A stretch of DNA of 6,685 nt, taken from NCBI GenBank assembly GCA_944327405.1, contig CALVHK010000054.1:1-6685 (forward strand), read 5' to 3'. Position numbers and translations under genes: made by a program. Below the pieces are notes generated by a model. That model was not told where the DNA came from. It was given only the letters and a program-made list of their open reading frames with translations, and searched no databases. Below, piece after piece: positions 5,273 to 6,685 of the stretch. The DNA is from an uncultured Bacilli bacterium. GTDB taxonomy: Bacteria > Bacillota_I > Bacilli_A > RF39 > UBA660. The number at the start of each line of letters is the position of its first letter. The first letter of the stretch is position 1.

Positions 5273-5797
5273 ATGGATGAAAATTTAACAGTTATTGAGT
5301 ATAGAATAAAACATTTAAGAGAAAGAATTGGTTATTCGCAATTAGAAGTTGCTAAGAAATTAGGAGTTAATCGCAGTTTAATCGCTTTATGGGAAAATGG
5401 ATTTGCTAATATTAGTTTAAAACAACTGATTAAACTAGCTTCTATTTATCAGGTTCCTGTGGATTATTTACTCGGTATTATTAATGAAATTGATGCATTC
5501 CCTTACGCATATATTCAAGATATGGATTTAAAAAGAATTGGTGAAAAAATAAAAGAGATTCGTAAGGCGCACGGATTAACACAAGAAAAATTTGCTAGTA
5601 AGATTGACACCAAAAGAAGTAGTATCAGCTATTACGAGATTGGTAAAATGATGATTAGTACGGCCGATTTAAAACAAATCTGTGAAACTTTTGGAGTTAG
5701 TGCCGATTATATTGTTGGTAATATTGATATTAACATTAAAAGAGAGAAAAAAGTAAAAATTAAAGTTAAAGAAATTAAAGAAAAAATAAGTATTTAA
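5273..5797 (+). CDS. double helix-turn-helix XRE-family transcriptional regulator, copy 2
   Basis: The 174-aa protein is a tandem paralogue of the one at 4608, also with two HTH_3 domains: 8-67 (helix-turn-helix YSQLEVAKKLGVNRSLIALW, 21-40) and 88-149 (LTQEKFASKIDTKRSSISYY, 102-121). Aligned by eye without gaps, the copies share about 133 of 174 residues. Divergence is uneven: 28 of 50 identical over residues 1-50, 43 of 50 over 51-100 and 47 of 50 over 101-150. The second recognition helix is therefore kept while the first has changed. The ATG at 5273 is preferred to the one at 5258 because GAGG (5260-5263) precedes it by 9 nt and the paralogue starts at the same residue. The leaders also resemble each other (TGAAAAAATA about 32 nt before each ATG), so the duplication took in upstream DNA. 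A bidirectional terminator follows. Confidence 0.9.
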   Translation: MDENLTVIEYRIKHLRERIGYSQLEVAKKLGVNRSLIALWENGFANISLKQLIKLASIYQVPVDYLLGIINEIDAFPYAYIQDMDLKRIGEKIKEIRKAHGLTQEKFASKIDTKRSSISYYEIGKMMISTADLKQICETFGVSADYIVGNIDINIKREKKVKIKVKEIKEKISI

Positions 5798-5832
5798 AAA
5801 GTTAGATTTTTGGTAAAACCTAACTTTCTTTT
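5798..5832. terminator. bidirectional intrinsic terminator between convergent XRE and deoD genes
   Basis: AAAGTTAG (5798-5805) and CTAACTTT (5820-5827) form an 8-bp stem. It extends past one A/C mismatch with TTTT (5807-5810) and AAAA (5815-5818), closing on a TGGT loop. CTTTT follows on the plus strand, and on the minus strand the T-run of the arm continues for two more bases. The deoD stop codon (5822-5820) lies in the stem, and the XRE stop codon ends just before it. Confidence 0.75.
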
Positions 5833-6551
5833 ATAATAGATTCTAATCCGAGTTTAATCATATCATTTAATTTGGTCTGTCTATCCTCTGGAGTTAATAC
5901 GGTTTTCGAAAATTTGGAGTCTGCTACGGTCATCAGTGTTGTTGCATCTACTCCCATAGTGTTTGCTACATGACATACTCCAAAAGCTTCCATTTCTTCT
6001 CCAAGTATTTCATACTCTTTTGGGATTCTATTTAATACTCTTTCATAATCAATGTATGGTCCATATACATCCATCGTTGTCGTCATGCCATAATGAATAG
6101 ACATATTTAATTCTCTAGCTGTATCCTTAATGATTTTATTTAATGCAACACTTGCATCTACGACACTACCCACATAATTATCATAAGTGTAAGCAAAATT
6201 TGACTCGGAATAAATATTTTTGGTGAGAATTACATCACCAACATCTGCTTTTTCACTTACTGCTCCGCATGTACCAATGCGAATGATTCTTTTCACATGA
6301 AAGAAATGTATTAGCTCAAAGACATAAATACTGGCACTAGGCATACCCATACCATGAGCCATAACGGTTACTTTTACTCCCTTATAAGTTCCAGTATAAC
6401 CAGACATATTTCGAATGTTGGTAACCATCTTGGCATTTTCGAGGAAATTCTCGGCTATATACTTCGCTCTTAAGGGGTCTCCTGGCATTAGTACAAGTTC
6501 TGCTATATCTGCATCCCTTTCAATATGAATCGGACTATCTCCAATAAACAT
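5820..6551 (-). CDS. deoD: purine nucleoside phosphorylase, DeoD type
   Basis: DeoD splits purine (deoxy)ribonucleosides with phosphate into free base and (deoxy)ribose-1-phosphate in cytosolic purine salvage; bacterial enzymes of this type are hexamers. Numbering from the ATG at 6551 (243 aa, normal for the family): His9 (equivalent of E. coli His4), phosphate-loop GDPLR (24-28), Arg47, Arg91 in IRIGTCGA, nucleoside-binding Met187-Glu188, and catalytic Asp211 in TVADS. ERQT-like DRQTKLNDMIKLGLESI near the end matches the family, with Arg224. E. coli has Ser where Thr94 is, and His after the catalytic Asp where this protein has Ser212. A GTG (6560) and an ATG (6557) lie within AGGTGAT (6562-6556), which reads best as the ribosome binding site for 6551. 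No promoter fits the short upstream gap, so deoD is probably cotranscribed with the gene ending at 6605. Confidence 0.93.
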   Translation of the reverse strand: MFIGDSPIHIERDADIAELVLMPGDPLRAKYIAENFLENAKMVTNIRNMSGYTGTYKGVKVTVMAHGMGMPSASIYVFELIHFFHVKRIIRIGTCGAVSEKADVGDVILTKNIYSESNFAYTYDNYVGSVVDASVALNKIIKDTARELNMSIHYGMTTTMDVYGPYIDYERVLNRIPKEYEILGEEMEAFGVCHVANTMGVDATTLMTVADSKFSKTVLTPEDRQTKLNDMIKLGLESIIKES

Positions 6552-6604
6552 GTTCATCACCTATTATAATATTACCACAAATGAGTTTGTTTGATAAGAT
6601 GTAA

Positions 6605-6685
6605 TTAATCCCTTTGACACTTCCGGTGTAATATCAGTTTATCTAATCTTTGCATTTCCCTAAATTCCGGATTGTTTAGTTCTTC
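6605..6685 (-). CDS. C-terminal fragment of an unidentified protein, cut by the window edge
   Basis: From the right edge, one minus-strand frame is open for 26 codons, includes EELNNPEFREMQRLDKLI, and ends at TAA (6607-6605); the other two minus-strand frames close quickly. The peptide is charged and looks helical, but I cannot assign a family. The gap to deoD is about 53 bp with no convincing terminator, so the two genes may form an operon, possibly of nucleoside metabolism, which is inference from position only. Confidence 0.5.
   Translation of the reverse strand, partial: EELNNPEFREMQRLDKLILHRKCQRD

Noticed and set aside
4608..5797. XRE pair as phage repressor/Cro or as antitoxins
   Set aside because: No integrase, phage gene, toxin or divergent cro-like gene is present; both genes point the same way and each has its own terminator.
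298..6560. Use of UGA as tryptophan (Mollicutes code 4), prompted by the absence of TGA stops
   Set aside because: Tryptophans checked in fic, clpB and the surface protein are TGG, and all genes have sensible lengths under the standard code; six or seven stops without TGA is not informative in AT-rich DNA.
6563..6568. TATAAT just upstream of deoD as a promoter
   Set aside because: Its transcription start would fall inside the AGGTGAT ribosome binding site, and no convincing -35 was found.
1..6685. CRISPR array, tRNA, rRNA or insertion sequence
   Set aside because: No regularly spaced repeats, no cloverleaf or conserved rRNA segments, and no transposase motif or terminal repeats with target duplications were seen.

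Overview
The window looks like chromosomal DNA from a low-GC Gram-positive bacterium, probably one of the uncultured gut Bacilli / Mollicutes-related lineages. The basis is AT-rich intergenic DNA, AGGAG-type ribosome binding sites, consensus sigma-A promoters, a CIRCE heat-shock operator, a ClpB without its N-terminal domain (a form known from Mollicutes) and a surface protein with the look of a family I associate with uncultured gut Firmicutes. Tryptophans are TGG in the genes checked and every stop seen is TAA or TAG, so there is no sign of UGA recoding.

Layout, left to right. Positions 1-300 hold the start of an unidentified minus-strand gene with its own promoter and, upstream of it, a compact unexplained element: a perfect consensus promoter overlapped by an inverted repeat, followed by a roughly 75-nt hairpin-plus-terminator RNA. 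Next on the minus strand come a stand-alone class III Fic AMP-transferase (298-837) and clpB (927-3029). The clpB promoter lies inside a 31-bp block that combines a CIRCE/HrcA operator, its -35 box and the stop codon of the gene upstream. That gene (3098-4279, with N-terminal coding sequence continuing to 4362) encodes a membrane-anchored, Cys-containing, Gly/Thr/Asn-rich extracellular protein. Its start is put out of frame by one base, and its last ~50 codons are markedly GC-richer than the rest.

A 245-bp divergent intergenic region (4363-4607) carries promoters in both directions, a widely spaced 10-bp inverted repeat and repeated TTTGTG-type half-sites. It leads on the plus strand to two tandem paralogous regulators (4608-5132 and 5273-5797), each built of two XRE/Cro-type helix-turn-helix domains and each followed by an intrinsic terminator. 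The second terminator is shared with the convergent minus-strand deoD purine nucleoside phosphorylase (5820-6551). The right edge holds the C-terminus of a further minus-strand gene that probably shares a transcript with deoD.

How the genes relate: clpB is a heat-shock disaggregase under HrcA control, deoD is nucleoside salvage, and Fic is a self-inhibited protein-modifying enzyme. The two XRE proteins lie divergent from the surface-protein gene and are the obvious candidates for binding the repeats between them, which is inference. The points most worth checking are the small RNA/attenuator at 160-248, the possible diversity-generating variable region at the 3' end of the surface-protein gene, and the tandem double-HTH regulators with a 62-nt block of perfect identity.
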